Of a stretch of 64,000 nt of DNA, positions 15,709 through 25,621 are shown one piece after another. Position numbers and translations under genes: made by a program. The notes under the pieces were generated by a model, which was not told the DNA's origin, did no database searches, and saw only the letters and a list, made by a program, of their open reading frames with translations. The DNA comes from Pseudooceanicola nanhaiensis (GTDB lineage Bacteria; Pseudomonadota; Alphaproteobacteria; Rhodobacterales; Rhodobacteraceae). The stretch spans positions 265,980 through 329,979 of the forward strand of contig NZ_JAIUZP010000008.1 in the NCBI RefSeq assembly GCF_020171315.1, written 5' to 3'. Every line of letters starts with the position of its first letter. Position 1 is the first letter of the stretch.

Positions 15709-17983
15709 CTTCCAGCATCGCCCAGACCCGCTGGGGCGTGAAGGGCATATCCGCCTGTCGGACGCCCTTGTCCCAGAGCGCGTCCATCACGGCATTCGAG
15801 GTCGCCGCCATGGAGCCCACGGTGCCCGCCTCGCCGCAGCCCTTCATGCCAAGCGCATTGGCGGTCGAGGGCACCGGGTTCGAGGTGAAGGAGATCATCG
15901 GGATATTGTCCGCCCGCGGCATGGCGTAATCCATGAAGGTCGCGGTCAGCAGCTGGCCCTCGGCATCATAGACGCAATTCTCCATCAGCGCCTGGCCGGC
16001 GCCCTGCGCGACACCGCCATGGACCTGCCCCTCGGCCAGCATCGGGTTGATCAGGTTGCCGAAATCATCGACCACCGTGTACCGCTCCAGCGTGACCGCG
16101 CCGGTGCCCGGGTCGATCTCCACCTCGGCCACATGGGCGCCGTTGGGATAGGACCGCCCCGGCAGGGTCGCCGTCTGCTCGTGGGTCAGCAGGTCCGTGC
16201 GGCCGTCCTCCCGCGCCATCTCGGCAAGGTCGAGGAGCGTCGGCGCCGCGTTGGAGCCCTTGATGCGGAAGCTCTCGTCATCGAAGGAGATATCGCCCGC
16301 CTCGACGCCCATGCGCGCGGCGAGGTAGTCGGTAAAGCTCGTCACCATGGCACCCACCGTGGCCAGCGTCGCGTTGTTCTGCGTGGTGACGGAGCGCGAC
16401 CCGCCGGTGCCTCCGCCCTTGGCGATCCGGTCGCTGTCGCCCTGCACGACCGAGATCAGATCGACGGGAATGCCCGTCTGATCCGAGAGGAACTGCGCAT
16501 AGACCGTCTCATGTCCCTGCCCGTTCGACTGGGTGCCGACGTAGATCGTCACCGTCCCATCCTCGTTGAACTCCACCTTCGCGGTCTCGGAAGGATCGCC
16601 CAGAATGCTTTCGATATAGTAGCAGAGCCCGAGCCCCCGCAGACGGCCCGCCGCCTCCGAGGCCGCACGGCGCCCGGCGAAGCCCGCCAGCCCGCTTTCC
16701 TCGGCGGCGCGGTCCAGCAGCGTGGCGAAATCGCCCACGTCGTAAAGCTCGCCCGTGGCCGAGCGATAGGGGAACTGATCGGGCTTGATGAAGTTCCGGC
16801 GCCGCAGCTCCCAGCCATCGGTCCCAAGCTTCCGCGCGGCGAGGTCCATGCAGCGTTCCAGCAGGTAGATCGCCTCGGGACGGCCGGCACCGCGATAGGC
16901 ATCGGTGGGCGCGGTATTGGTATAGAAGCCCTCGACCTCCAGCAGCGCGGGCTGCACGTCATAGGTGCCGGTCAGCACCTTGGCAAAGAGCACGGACTGG
17001 ATCGCCTGCCCGAAGTTCGAGTTGTAAGCCCCTAGATTGCAAAGGGTTTTCACATGATAGGCCAGCAGCTTGTGATCCGCGTCGAAGCCCATGCGCACCA
17101 CGTGGTCAAGGTCACGCGCACCGTTGTCGGCCAGCATGGATTCGGTCCGATCCGCGATCCAGCGCACCGGGCGCCCCAGTTCCTTGGCCGCGAAGGCGGC
17201 CATGACGTATTCCGGGTAGAGCTTGGCCTTCATGCCGAAGCCGCCGCCCACGTCCGGGTGGGTCACCCGCACCGCCTCGCGGTCGAGGGCGAAGAGTTCG
17301 GCCAGTTCGGCCTTCGCGCCCCAGACGCCCTGCCCACCGAAGGAGACATGCATCCGGCCCGCCTCCCATTCGGCAAAGCAGCCGCGCGGCTCCATCGCGT
17401 TCACGATCACCCGGTTGTCGTGGACCGAGAAGGTCAGCACATGGGCCGCCGCCTGCATCGCCGCCTCGACGGCCTCGGCATCGCCCATGGACCAGTCGAG
17501 CCCGCGGTTGTCCGGCGCCTCGTCATGCAGCGCCACCTCGCCCGGGGCGAGCGCCAGTTGCACCGGCAGGTCGTCGATCTCCATCTCCACCAGTTCGGCG
17601 GCGTCGCGGGCGGCCTCGAGGCTCTCGGCCACGATCATGGCGACCGGCTGGCCGACCCAGCGGACCCTGTCCTCGGCGAGAATCGGGTGCTTGGGCGCTG
17701 CCGCGCTGGAGCCGTCGCGGTTCTTCAGCACGGTGGCGCCCAGGCCCCCGGTGAGACCCGCGGCGTGCAGCTCGGCGGAACCCGCCACCATGACCACGCC
17801 CTCGGCCGCGCGGGCCTCGTCGAGGGAGAGCGCGCTCAGCGTGCCATGGGCCACCTGCGAGCGCACCACGTAGAGATAGAGCGATCCGGCCGGGGCGACG
17901 TCATCGACGTAGCCGCCCGCACCGGTGATGAAACGGGTGTCTTCGAACCGGCGGACCGGCTGGCTCTTGCCGAACTTTTCCAT
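15689..17983 (-). CDS. Xanthine dehydrogenase-family molybdopterin-binding subunit (CoxL form II-like, orphan)
   Basis: A 764-residue large subunit of a molybdenum hydroxylase. The N-terminal half is the hammerhead domain (RFITGAGGYVDDV), followed by Moco-binding regions. The active-site loop is AYRGAGR, the form II signature, not the Cys-containing AYRCSFR of true aerobic CO dehydrogenase, so CO oxidation is unlikely. The catalytic Glu is in GCGEAGTVG near the C-terminus. The FAD (coxM) and 2Fe-2S (coxS) subunits that normally accompany it are not in this region. The ATG at 17983 (MEKFGKSQPVRRFED) is preferred over 18052 on family alignment. Confidence 0.88.
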   Translation of the reverse strand: MEKFGKSQPVRRFEDTRFITGAGGYVDDVAPAGSLYLYVVRSQVAHGTLSALSLDEARAAEGVVMVAGSAELHAAGLTGGLGATVLKNRDGSSAAAPKHPILAEDRVRWVGQPVAMIVAESLEAARDAAELVEMEIDDLPVQLALAPGEVALHDEAPDNRGLDWSMGDAEAVEAAMQAAAHVLTFSVHDNRVIVNAMEPRGCFAEWEAGRMHVSFGGQGVWGAKAELAELFALDREAVRVTHPDVGGGFGMKAKLYPEYVMAAFAAKELGRPVRWIADRTESMLADNGARDLDHVVRMGFDADHKLLAYHVKTLCNLGAYNSNFGQAIQSVLFAKVLTGTYDVQPALLEVEGFYTNTAPTDAYRGAGRPEAIYLLERCMDLAARKLGTDGWELRRRNFIKPDQFPYRSATGELYDVGDFATLLDRAAEESGLAGFAGRRAASEAAGRLRGLGLCYYIESILGDPSETAKVEFNEDGTVTIYVGTQSNGQGHETVYAQFLSDQTGIPVDLISVVQGDSDRIAKGGGTGGSRSVTTQNNATLATVGAMVTSFTDYLAARMGVEAGDISFDDESFRIKGSNAAPTLLDLAEMAREDGRTDLLTHEQTATLPGRSYPNGAHVAEVEIDPGTGAVTLERYTVVDDFGNLINPMLAEGQVHGGVAQGAGQALMENCVYDAEGQLLTATFMDYAMPRADNIPMISFTSNPVPSTANALGMKGCGEAGTVGSMAATSNAVMDALWDKGVRQADMPFTPQRVWAMLEDAAAAL

Positions 17984-18067
17984 GGCGTGCCCCTCCTCGA
18001 TGTGACCTCTTGAGGCGAGAGTACCGGCCATGGGTCCGGTGTCCAGCCCCATCGCCGGGGCAGCGTG

Positions 18068-19189
18068 TCAGAGGCCGCGCACCGCCACCGGATCGCCAAG
18101 CCCGTAGCCGTTGAACCGCGTGCCCGTGGCCAGCGAATAGGCGCCCATGCCCGAGAAGACGAGGTAGTCGCCCTCGGCGATGGTGGCGGGCAGCGGGGTC
18201 TCCCCCGGCAGCCGGTCGACGGAATCGCAGGTCGGGCCGAAGAGCACCCGCGGGCGCAGCGGTCCGGTCACCTCCGTCCCGTCGCGCAGAACGCGCAGAC
18301 GATCGGTCGGGCCGATCTCGCGCAGCTCGCTGAGCCCGCCATAGACGCCGTCATTCAGGAAGACTGTCCCGTCGCGGCGCACCGCCTTGACCCGCGCGGC
18401 AATGGCGAAGGCATCGGCCACCATGGCCCGGCCCGGTTCGCAGACGAGCGTCGGGGCCGCCGGCCCGAAAGCCGCCCGCGTCGCGCGGCCGATCCGGTCA
18501 AAGATCGCCTCAAGATCAGGCGACAACCCATTGCGGTGGCTTGGGAAACCGCCTCCGACATTCAGCCGCTCCAGCGTCACGCCAGCGGCGCGGGCGACCC
18601 GGGCGGAGGCGTGGATATAGGCCTCCCATGCGGCGGCATCCTCGCATTGGGTGCCGGGGTGGAAGGTGATCGCGGGCCGGAAACCTGCGCGGGCCACGCG
18701 GCGCAGCAGCTCCGCCGCCTCCACCTCGCCCACACCGAACTTGGAGCCGAAGTCATAGGCCGCGCCCTTCACCGGCAACGCCAGCCGGACCGAGACCTCG
18801 ATCCCCGCAAGCGGCGCCAGCTTGGCCAGTTCCCCCGGATCGTCGACCGAGGCGGAGGAGATGCCATAGCCCGCCGCCTGCGCGACCTCGCCCCGGGACC
18901 GCACGGGGTTGTTGTAATGCAGCACGGCCTGTGGATCGGCGGCGCGGACGGCGGCCATTTCCGCAGGGCTCGCCACGTCGAAGGCCCGCAGACCCGCGCG
19001 CACCAGCGTGTCGAGGACGACAGGCGCCGGGTTCGCCTTCACCGCATAGGTGACGAGGCCCGGAAAGCCCGCGCGAAACCGCCGCGCGGTGGCCTCCAGC
19101 CGCTCCGCATCGAAGAAGAGCACCGCCTCATCCGGGCACTGCTGGCGCAGGTGGTCAGGGATTTCGGGACGCTCGATCAGGTCAAACAT
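18068..19189 (-). CDS. Ornithine/lysine/diaminopimelate-type PLP decarboxylase (fold III)
   Basis: A 373-residue alanine-racemase-fold decarboxylase. The PLP lysine is in TYAVKANP near residue 50; HPGTQC, NVGGGFPS and EPGRAMVA bind the cofactor phosphate; FGPTCDSVD carries the active-site Cys and GAYSLATGTRFNGYG the C-terminal family signature. The length and GPTCDSVD fit ornithine decarboxylases, which make putrescine; lysine is a possible substrate. An AsnC-type regulator is divergently transcribed, as is common for amino-acid enzymes. The Puu-like locus at 32-40 kb could consume the diamine. Confidence 0.85.
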   Translation of the reverse strand: MFDLIERPEIPDHLRQQCPDEAVLFFDAERLEATARRFRAGFPGLVTYAVKANPAPVVLDTLVRAGLRAFDVASPAEMAAVRAADPQAVLHYNNPVRSRGEVAQAAGYGISSASVDDPGELAKLAPLAGIEVSVRLALPVKGAAYDFGSKFGVGEVEAAELLRRVARAGFRPAITFHPGTQCEDAAAWEAYIHASARVARAAGVTLERLNVGGGFPSHRNGLSPDLEAIFDRIGRATRAAFGPAAPTLVCEPGRAMVADAFAIAARVKAVRRDGTVFLNDGVYGGLSELREIGPTDRLRVLRDGTEVTGPLRPRVLFGPTCDSVDRLPGETPLPATIAEGDYLVFSGMGAYSLATGTRFNGYGLGDPVAVRGL

Positions 19190-19260
19190 GGGCCTCTCCT
19201 GCAGGTTTTCTTTCAGTCTGCGGCACGGCACCGTCGATTTCCGCTGTCACTCCTGCTATT

Positions 19261-19288
19261 TTGACGGAAACTTTCGGCAGATTGACGG
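19261..19288. promoter_or_regulatory. Candidate AsnC/Lrp-type operator repeats
   Basis: TTGACGG occurs at 19261-19267 and again at 19282-19288, 21 bases (two helical turns) apart, ending at the ATG of the AsnC-type gene in the 100-base divergent gap. Helically phased direct repeats suit an Lrp-family regulator; the link is inferred. Confidence 0.3.
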
Positions 19289-19289
19289 C

Positions 19290-19733
19290 ATGACCAAACA
19301 GATTGACGAAACCGACCGCGCGTTGATCGCGCTGCTGTCCCGCGATGCGCGCAGCCCGGTGGCCACGCTGGCCCGGCGGCTGGACCTCGCCCGCTCCACC
19401 GTGCAGGCCCGTCTGGAGCGGCTGGAACGTGCGGGCGTGATCGCGGGCTATACCCTCAGGCTGGGGGCAGACGCCCGCCCCGCGATCCGCGCCACCGCCC
19501 TCCTCTCGGTCGAGGCGCACCGGCAGGCGGCGCTCGTCTCCACGCTGGAGGCGATCCCGGAGGTGGAGGTGGTGCACACGACCTCGGGCCGGTTCGACCT
19601 GATGATCCAGATCGGCGCGCCCACGACAGAGGCGCTGGACGCGGTGCTGGACCGGATCCATGCCGCCAAGGGGGTCAAGAGCTCGGAAAGCCTGATCCAC
19701 CTGACCACGCGGATCGACCGCCGCCCGCTCTAA
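19290..19733 (+). CDS. Lrp/AsnC-family transcriptional regulator
   Basis: A 147-residue regulator with an N-terminal helix-turn-helix (TDRALIALLSRDARSPVATLARRL, then ARSTVQARLERLERAGVI) and a C-terminal RAM ligand-binding domain with VEVVHTTSGRFDLMIQIG. Slightly shorter than Lrp. Divergent from the amino-acid decarboxylase and probably its regulator, responding to ornithine or lysine. The ATG at 19290 is chosen; the frame extends upstream only as antisense to the decarboxylase. Confidence 0.88.
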   Translation: MTKQIDETDRALIALLSRDARSPVATLARRLDLARSTVQARLERLERAGVIAGYTLRLGADARPAIRATALLSVEAHRQAALVSTLEAIPEVEVVHTTSGRFDLMIQIGAPTTEALDAVLDRIHAAKGVKSSESLIHLTTRIDRRPL

Positions 19734-19760
19734 CCCCTGTCCGACCTTTCCGTCGCGCGT

Positions 19761-19804
19761 CAAAATTCTTTGAAGAATTTTGAGCAGAATTTTCGAAAAT
19801 TCTG
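19761..19804. repeat. Family A bipartite palindromic repeat, copy 4 (inverted orientation)
   Basis: A 22-base near-perfect palindrome (19761-19782, AAAATTCTTTGAAGAATTTT core) precedes the perfect CAGAATTTTCGAAAATTCTG (19785-19804). The order of the two hairpins is reversed relative to the other copies. It lies between the asnC-type gene and valS. Confidence 0.85.
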
Positions 19805-19954
19805 CCTGCGCCCCGCCCCCGGACCGCAGGGCCCGCCCCCGGCCCGTCAGACGCCGCGGCGACGCTGCCACGCATCACGGCTTTTCCTCCGGGGCCGGAC
19901 GGGGTATCTCCCCCTGCAAACGTAAAGATAACCTCACGATCTGGGGATCCTCCG

Positions 19955-22900
19955 ATGCCGATGGAAAAGACCTTCAACTCCGCCGAAGCCGAACCGCGCC
20001 TCTATGAAAGCTGGGAAAGCTCCGGCGCCTTCAAGGCCGGTGCCAATGCCAAGCCGGGGGCCGAGACCTTCAGCATCATGATCCCGCCGCCCAACGTGAC
20101 CGGCTCGCTCCACATGGGGCATGCCTTCAACAACACGCTGCAGGACATCCTCGTCCGCTGGCACCGGATGCAGGGCCATGACACCCTCTGGCAGCCCGGT
20201 CAGGACCACGCCGGTATCGCGACCCAGATGGTCGTCGAACGGGAACTCGCCAAGTCCCAGCAGCCCGGCCGCCGCGAGATGGGCCGCGAGGCCTTCCTCG
20301 AGAAGGTCTGGGAGTGGAAGGGCCAGTCCGGCGGCACGATCATCAACCAGCTGAAGCGCCTCGGCGCCTCCTGCGACTGGTCGCGCAACGCCTTCACCAT
20401 GTCCGGCGCCCCCGGCGCCCCCGAGGGCGAGGACGGCAACTTCCACGATGCCGTGATCAAGGTCTTCGTGGACATGTACAACAAGGGCCTCATCTACCGC
20501 GGCAAGCGGCTGGTGAACTGGGACCCGCATTTCGAAACCGCGATTTCCGACCTCGAGGTCGAGAACATCGAGGTCGCGGGCCACATGTGGCACTTCAAGT
20601 ACAAGCTGGCCGGCGGTGAGACCTACGAATACGTCGAGAAGGACGAGGACGGGAAGGTCGTCTTCCGCGAGACCCGCGACTATATCTCCATCGCCACCAC
20701 CCGGCCCGAGACGATGCTGGGCGACGGTGCCGTGGCCGTGCACCCCTCCGACACGCGCTATGCGCCGATCGTCGGCAAGATGGTGCACCTGCCGCTCTGC
20801 GACCGCCTTATCCCCATCGTCGTGGACGAATACCCCGATCCCGAATTCGGCTCCGGCGCGGTGAAGATCACCGGCGCGCATGACTTCAACGACTATCAGG
20901 TCGCCAAGCGCTGCAATCTGCCGATGTACCGCCTGATGGACACCAAGGGCGCGATGCGCGCCGATGGCCTGTCCTACGAGGAGGCCGTGGCCCGCGCCCG
21001 CGAGATCGCCGCCGGCTCCGAGACCAACGAGCTGGAAGTCGACAGCCTGAACCTCGTCCCCGAGAAATACCGCGGCATGGACCGCGCCGAGGCCCGCAAG
21101 GCCGTGGTCGCGGACATCAACGCCGCAGGCCTCGCCGTGACGATCAAGGATGAAGACGGCGAGACGGATATTCCCTACGTCGAGTCCAAGCCGATCATGC
21201 AGCCTTTCGGCGACCGCTCGAAGGTGGTGATCGAGCCGATGCTGACCGACCAGTGGTTCGTCGACACCTCCAAGATCGTGGGCCCGGCGCTGGACGCGGT
21301 GCGCAACGGCACCACCCAGATCCTGCCCGAGCGTGACGCCAAGGTCTATTTCCACTGGCTGGAAAACATCGAGCCCTGGTGCATCTCGCGCCAGCTCTGG
21401 TGGGGCCACCAGATCCCCGTGTGGTACGGGCTCGACCTCGGCATCCGCAAGACCGTGGACGCAGAGGGCGACGGCGCCCTCGACCTCGTCGAGATGCTGG
21501 AGCTGCTGAACGAAGGCGGCATGCTGCATGCGGGCGACGTGATGCACTGCGCCTCCGACTTCGAGGCGGTCACCGCGGCCTTCCTGAAAGAAATCGCCGA
21601 TACGCCCACGCCGATCTCCCACGCCCGCGTGGTGGAAGTGGCCGACAAGCACGAAGCGATCGAGACCCTCGCCCGCTGCCTCGCCGAATACACCGCCAGC
21701 CAGGACCCGACGAAGATCGTCTACCCGGTCTGGCGTGACCCGGACGTGCTCGACACCTGGTTCTCCTCCGGTCTCTGGCCGATCGGCACCCTCGGCTGGC
21801 CCGAGCAGACCGCGGAACTCGACAAGTACTTCCCCACCAGCGTGCTGGTGACCGGCTTCGACATCATCTTCTTCTGGGTCGCCCGGATGATGATGATGCA
21901 ATACGCCGTGGTCGGCGACCGGCCCTTCGACACGGTGTACGTCCATGCCCTCGTCCGCGACGAGAAGGGCAAGAAGATGTCGAAATCTCTGGGTAACGTG
22001 CTCGACCCGCTGGAGCTGATCGACGAATACGGCGCGGACGCCGTGCGCTTCACCCTGACGGCCATGGCCGCCATGGGGCGTGACCTGAAACTCTCGACCC
22101 AGCGGATCGCGGGCTACCGCAACTTCGGCACCAAGATCTGGAACGCCGCCCGCTTTGCCGAGATGAACGGCGTCTACGAGCAGCCCGCGCCCGCAGGCGT
22201 CCCCGCGGCCACCGCCACGGTCAACAAGTGGATCCTCGGCGAAACCGCACGCGTGCGCGAAGAGGTCGACGCGGCGCTTGCCGCCTTCCGCTTCAACGAC
22301 GCGGCCAATGCGCTCTATGCCTTCGTCTGGGGCAAGGTCTGCGACTGGTACGTGGAATTCTCCAAGCCGCTGCTGATGGACGATGCGCCCGAACGCGCGG
22401 AAACTCAGGCCGTCATGGGCTGGGTGCTGGACCAGTGCCTGGTCCTGCTGCACCCGATCATGCCCTTCATCACCGAAGAGCTCTGGGACAGCCTGCGCAA
22501 CCGCGCCACGCCCCTCGTCCACACCGACTGGCCGACCTACACCGCCGCCGATCTCGCCGATGCCGAGGCCGACCGCGAAACCACCTGGGTCATCTCGCTG
22601 ATCGAGAACGTCCGCTCGGCCCGTGCCCAGATGCATGTGCCCGCCGGGCTTCAAATCCCGATGGTCACCACCCAGATGGATGCCGCCTCCATGGCAGCCT
22701 GGAGCCGGAACGAGACGCTGATCAAGCGCCTCGCCCGGATCGACAGCCTGACCGAGGTCGCCGCCATGCCCAAGGGCACGATCGCGATCCCCGTGGAGGG
22801 CGCCACCTTCGGCCTGCCGCTCGCCGATGTCATCGACATCGCCGAGGAGAAGGCCCGGCTCGAAAAGACGCTCCAGAAGCTCGCCAAGGAGATCGGCGGC

Positions 22901-23044
22901 CTCGCCGGGCGCCTGAAGAACCCCAAGTTCGCCGAAAGCGCCCCGGCCGAGGTCGTGGAGGAAACCCGCGAGAACCTCGCCGCCCGCGAGGAGGAACAGG
23001 CCAAGCTCAACGAGGCCCTCGCCCGCCTTGCCGAACTCGGCTGA
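19955..23044 (+). CDS. valS: Valyl-tRNA synthetase ValS
   Basis: A 1029-residue class I aminoacyl-tRNA synthetase. The HIGH motif appears as [14 protein letters not shown] near residue 45 and KMSKS as KKMSKSLGN near 675; a C-terminal coiled coil ([20 protein letters not shown]) ends the protein. It charges tRNA-Val. Between HQIPVWYG (about residue 490) and [14 protein letters not shown] (about 595) there are roughly 70 more residues than in the E. coli enzyme. ATG at 19961 is an alternative start. A terminator follows. Confidence 0.97.
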   Translation: MPMEKTFNSAEAEPRLYESWESSGAFKAGANAKPGAETFSIMIPPPNVTGSLHMGHAFNNTLQDILVRWHRMQGHDTLWQPGQDHAGIATQMVVERELAKSQQPGRREMGREAFLEKVWEWKGQSGGTIINQLKRLGASCDWSRNAFTMSGAPGAPEGEDGNFHDAVIKVFVDMYNKGLIYRGKRLVNWDPHFETAISDLEVENIEVAGHMWHFKYKLAGGETYEYVEKDEDGKVVFRETRDYISIATTRPETMLGDGAVAVHPSDTRYAPIVGKMVHLPLCDRLIPIVVDEYPDPEFGSGAVKITGAHDFNDYQVAKRCNLPMYRLMDTKGAMRADGLSYEEAVARAREIAAGSETNELEVDSLNLVPEKYRGMDRAEARKAVVADINAAGLAVTIKDEDGETDIPYVESKPIMQPFGDRSKVVIEPMLTDQWFVDTSKIVGPALDAVRNGTTQILPERDAKVYFHWLENIEPWCISRQLWWGHQIPVWYGLDLGIRKTVDAEGDGALDLVEMLELLNEGGMLHAGDVMHCASDFEAVTAAFLKEIADTPTPISHARVVEVADKHEAIETLARCLAEYTASQDPTKIVYPVWRDPDVLDTWFSSGLWPIGTLGWPEQTAELDKYFPTSVLVTGFDIIFFWVARMMMMQYAVVGDRPFDTVYVHALVRDEKGKKMSKSLGNVLDPLELIDEYGADAVRFTLTAMAAMGRDLKLSTQRIAGYRNFGTKIWNAARFAEMNGVYEQPAPAGVPAATATVNKWILGETARVREEVDAALAAFRFNDAANALYAFVWGKVCDWYVEFSKPLLMDDAPERAETQAVMGWVLDQCLVLLHPIMPFITEELWDSLRNRATPLVHTDWPTYTAADLADAEADRETTWVISLIENVRSARAQMHVPAGLQIPMVTTQMDAASMAAWSRNETLIKRLARIDSLTEVAAMPKGTIAIPVEGATFGLPLADVIDIAEEKARLEKTLQKLAKEIGGLAGRLKNPKFAESAPAEVVEETRENLAAREEEQAKLNEALARLAELG

Positions 23045-23045
23045 T

Positions 23046-23120
23046 CCATTTTCGTTTCGAAAATATCCCGGGGGAGTCGCAAAGCGACGGGGGCAGCGCC
23101 CCCTCCCACCCCCGCCTGAA
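23046..23120. repeat. Family B GC-rich intergenic repeat, copy 2
   Basis: Begins TTTCGAAAATATCCCGGGGG after valS and continues through a small hairpin (GTCGC/GCGAC) to GGGGGCAGCGCCCCC. It is the reverse orientation of copies at 2542 and 49917. Confidence 0.65.
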
Positions 23121-23125
23121 ACGCC

Positions 23126-23160
23126 AACGGCCGGACACGCAAGTGCCCGGCCGTTTCTCT
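23126..23160 (+). terminator. Rho-independent terminator of valS
   Basis: Nine-base stem AACGGCCGG / CCGGCCGTT (23126-23134, 23147-23155), 12-base loop, followed by TTCTCTTT. Confidence 0.75.
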
Positions 23161-23220
23161 TTCCCGCAAACCTCGGACGTCGTGCCGGGACCAATGCCCC
23201 CACGCCTCGCGCCCTAGGGA

Positions 23221-23553
23221 TCAATCGACGATGAAAATCTTCGCGCCCGTCTTGGTCGAGGAGCGGTGCGCCGCATCGCCAAAGTCCGAGACGTGGTAGC
23301 CCGTGCCCGCCTTCATGGTGAAGGTCCGGCCATCCTTCAGCTCGGTCTCGATCTCGCCCTCGATAACGTAAAGCACGTGGCCCTTGTCGCACCAGTGGTC
23401 CGCCAGGTAGCCCGGCGCATGTTCCACCACACGCACCCGCAGGTCGCCCGCCTTGAAGGTGCGCCAGCTGGTCGAGCCGGTCTCGCCGGGATGTTCGGTG
23501 GGGGCGATCTCGCTCCAGTCCACGAAGGTGAAGGGCATGTCGGGGAGTTTCAT
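23221..23553 (-). CDS. DHCW-motif cupin protein
   Basis: A 110-residue single-domain cupin. GYLADHWCDKGHVLYVIEGE contains the first cupin motif with the metal-binding His residues and the Cys-Trp variation after which the family is named; DFGDAAHRSS is the second motif. The biochemical role is not known. The ATG at 23553 (MKLPDMPFTFVDW) has a GGAACC-like leader and matches the family start; the longer frame to 23649 is not supported. It is convergent with valS. Confidence 0.8.
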   Translation of the reverse strand: MKLPDMPFTFVDWSEIAPTEHPGETGSTSWRTFKAGDLRVRVVEHAPGYLADHWCDKGHVLYVIEGEIETELKDGRTFTMKAGTGYHVSDFGDAAHRSSTKTGAKIFIVD

Positions 23554-23729
23554 CTCGGTTCCTTTCGAGTCTGTCTTGGCGCGGACCCTGCGCCAGCCTC
23601 CCTGAAAGCACCAGCGCCGCGGACTGGAAAGCCCGCGGCGCTGTGTCATTCGCCTGCGATTTCAGCCGGTCCCGCCCGCTCTGCCCTATACGGGGCATAG
23701 GGCGAGGCAAAGGGCGATACCCAGGCCGC

Positions 23730-23957
23730 TTACTCCTCGAGCTCCGCCTCCGGGTCGCCCCGGCCGACGCCGCGGAAGATCATCTTGAAGGGCAGCGCCC
23801 AGACGATCCCCAGAAGGACGTAGACAAGGAATTCCACCCAGATCGGCGGACGTTCCAGCCAGTTCATGATCGTGACGGCCGCCACGATGTAGAGCGGCAG
23901 CCCGACCAGCAGGATCACCAGCGACCAGCGCCGCCGCGCCTTGTAGCCGAGCGCCAT
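23730..23957 (-). CDS. Small membrane protein DUF2842
   Basis: A 75-residue protein with two predicted transmembrane helices (about residues 12-33 and 41-60) and an acidic C-terminus (DPEAELEE). The pattern, with a basic N-terminus (YKARRRWS) and GIVWALPFKMIFRGVGRG, matches DUF2842, a family restricted to alphaproteobacteria. Function unknown. It starts 4 bases after the purA stop and is probably cotranscribed with it. Confidence 0.8.
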   Translation of the reverse strand: MALGYKARRRWSLVILLVGLPLYIVAAVTIMNWLERPPIWVEFLVYVLLGIVWALPFKMIFRGVGRGDPEAELEE

Positions 23958-23961
23958 GGCC

Positions 23962-25254
23962 TCAGTCCTCGAAGGGGTCGGTGACGAGGATCGTGTCCTC
24001 GCGCTCGGGCGAGGTGGAGAGCAGCGCGACCGGGCAGTCGATCAGCTCTTCGACGCGACGGACGTACTTGATCGCATTGGCCGGCAGGTCGGCCCAGCTC
24101 CGCGCGCCCTCGGTCGACTCGCTCCAGCCTTCCATTTCCTCGTAGATCGGCGTGCAGCGCGCCTGTTGGTCCGAGGCGATCGGCAGGTAGTCCATGCGCT
24201 TGCCGTCCAGTTCGTAGCCGACGCAGATCTTCAGCGTCTCGAAGCCGTCGAGCACGTCGAGCTTGGTCAGCGCGATGCCGTTCACACCCGAGACCGCGCA
24301 GGTCTGCTTCACCAATGCCGCATCGAACCAGCCGCAACGGCGCTTGCGCCCGGTGACGGTGCCGAACTCGTGGCCACGGGTGCCGAGGCGCTCGCCGGTC
24401 TCGTCCTGCAGCTCGGTCGGGAACGGGCCTTCACCGACGCGGGTGGTATAGGCCTTCACGATGCCGAGCACGAAGTCGATCGAGCCCGGGCCGATGCCCA
24501 CACCCGTGGCCGCCTGACCGGCGATCACGTTGGAGGAAGTCACGAAGGGATAGGTGCCGAAGTCGATGTCCAGCAGCGAGCCCTGTGCGCCCTCGAAGAG
24601 GATGCGTTTGCCGGCCTTGCGCTTCTCGGTCAGGACCTTCCAGACCGGGGCGGCGTATTGCAGGATCTCCGGCGCGATCTCGTTCAGCTTGGCGATGATC
24701 TCGTTGCGGTCGATCGCCTCCAGCCCGAGGCCCGCACGCAGCGCGTTGTGGTGCACGAGTGCGCGGTCAACGCGCAGCGCCAGCGTGGCCTCGTCGGCAA
24801 GATCCGCGACGCGGATCGCACGGCGGCCGACCTTGTCCTCGTAGGCCGGGCCAATACCGCGGCCGGTGGTGCCGATCTTGGCGACCGAGTTCTGGCTTTC
24901 CCGCGCGCGGTCCAACTCGCCGTGGAACGGCAGGATCAGCGGGGTGTTCTCGGCGATCATCAGCGTCTCGGGGCTGATCTCGACGCCCTGCGCCCGGATC
25001 TTCTCAATCTCGGAGACGAGGTGCCACGGGTCGAGCACGACACCGTTGCCGATCACCGACAGCTTGCCGCCACGCACCACGCCCGAGGGCAGCGCGTTCA
25101 GCTTGTAGACCTTCCCGTCGATCACGAGCGTATGGCCCGCGTTGTGCCCGCCCTGGAATCGGGCGATGACATCGGCCCGCTCCGAGAGCCAATCGACGAT
25201 CTTGCCCTTTCCTTCATCGCCCCACTGGGCGCCCACGACGACAACGTTTGCCAT
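23962..25254 (-). CDS. purA: Adenylosuccinate synthetase PurA
   Basis: A 430-residue enzyme that joins IMP and aspartate with GTP to give adenylosuccinate in AMP synthesis. [19 protein letters not shown] is the N-terminal P-loop, [10 protein letters not shown] follows, [14 protein letters not shown] lies near residue 130 and [12 protein letters not shown] near 300. The ATG at 25254 gives the standard N-terminus [12 protein letters not shown]; the in-frame ATG at 25287 is unneeded. Length is normal. Confidence 0.97.
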   Translation of the reverse strand: MANVVVVGAQWGDEGKGKIVDWLSERADVIARFQGGHNAGHTLVIDGKVYKLNALPSGVVRGGKLSVIGNGVVLDPWHLVSEIEKIRAQGVEISPETLMIAENTPLILPFHGELDRARESQNSVAKIGTTGRGIGPAYEDKVGRRAIRVADLADEATLALRVDRALVHHNALRAGLGLEAIDRNEIIAKLNEIAPEILQYAAPVWKVLTEKRKAGKRILFEGAQGSLLDIDFGTYPFVTSSNVIAGQAATGVGIGPGSIDFVLGIVKAYTTRVGEGPFPTELQDETGERLGTRGHEFGTVTGRKRRCGWFDAALVKQTCAVSGVNGIALTKLDVLDGFETLKICVGYELDGKRMDYLPIASDQQARCTPIYEEMEGWSESTEGARSWADLPANAIKYVRRVEELIDCPVALLSTSPEREDTILVTDPFED

Positions 25255-25621
25255 GACGGACCTCTTGGCAGTTATGAAACCCGGCACTCTATAGCGAAGC
25301 CCGTCCCGCTCCGAAACCGGTTTCTTCGCCCTTTTGCCTGCGCCTCACGCAACCCGGCCACCCGTCCCCGGCCCCGGGACACCTGCCGGCGCGCCTCCGC
25401 CTGCCCGCGTCCTGACCCTGCGCGTCACGCTCCGCCCACCCAAAGCCACCACCCCCGGGGGACTTGCAAGGCGCAGCCGCGCAAGGGGGTCAGCGCCCCC
25501 CGACGCAGGGGCCGGAGGGACCCTGCACAGCCTCGTGCCTCCGCCCCGCCGGGGCGGAGACCGCTGGACAGGTCGCCCTTCCCGCCCACATAAAAGGAGC
25601 GCACCAGATACGGAGACGCCG
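25255..25621. other. Gap between divergent purA and DUF6524 genes
   Basis: 367 bases without a supported gene. It contains the 12-base palindrome GAAACCGGTTTC at 25313-25324, a possible operator for purA, and a GC-rich stretch at about 25456-25560 with short runs resembling the family B repeat (GGGGGACTTGCAAGGCGCAG, AGCGCCCCCCGACG). Promoters for both genes must lie here but no clear -35/-10 pair was recognised. Confidence 0.5.

Noticed and set aside
15689..17983. True aerobic carbon monoxide dehydrogenase large subunit
   Set aside because: The active-site loop is AYRGAGR, not the Cys-containing form I loop, and coxM/coxS are absent.
19934..23710. Open frame of 1258 codons on the minus strand across valS
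   Set aside because: It is fully antisense to valS, made of low-complexity His/Arg/Asp/Gly-rich sequence, and has no family resemblance; GC-rich codon bias of valS creates it.
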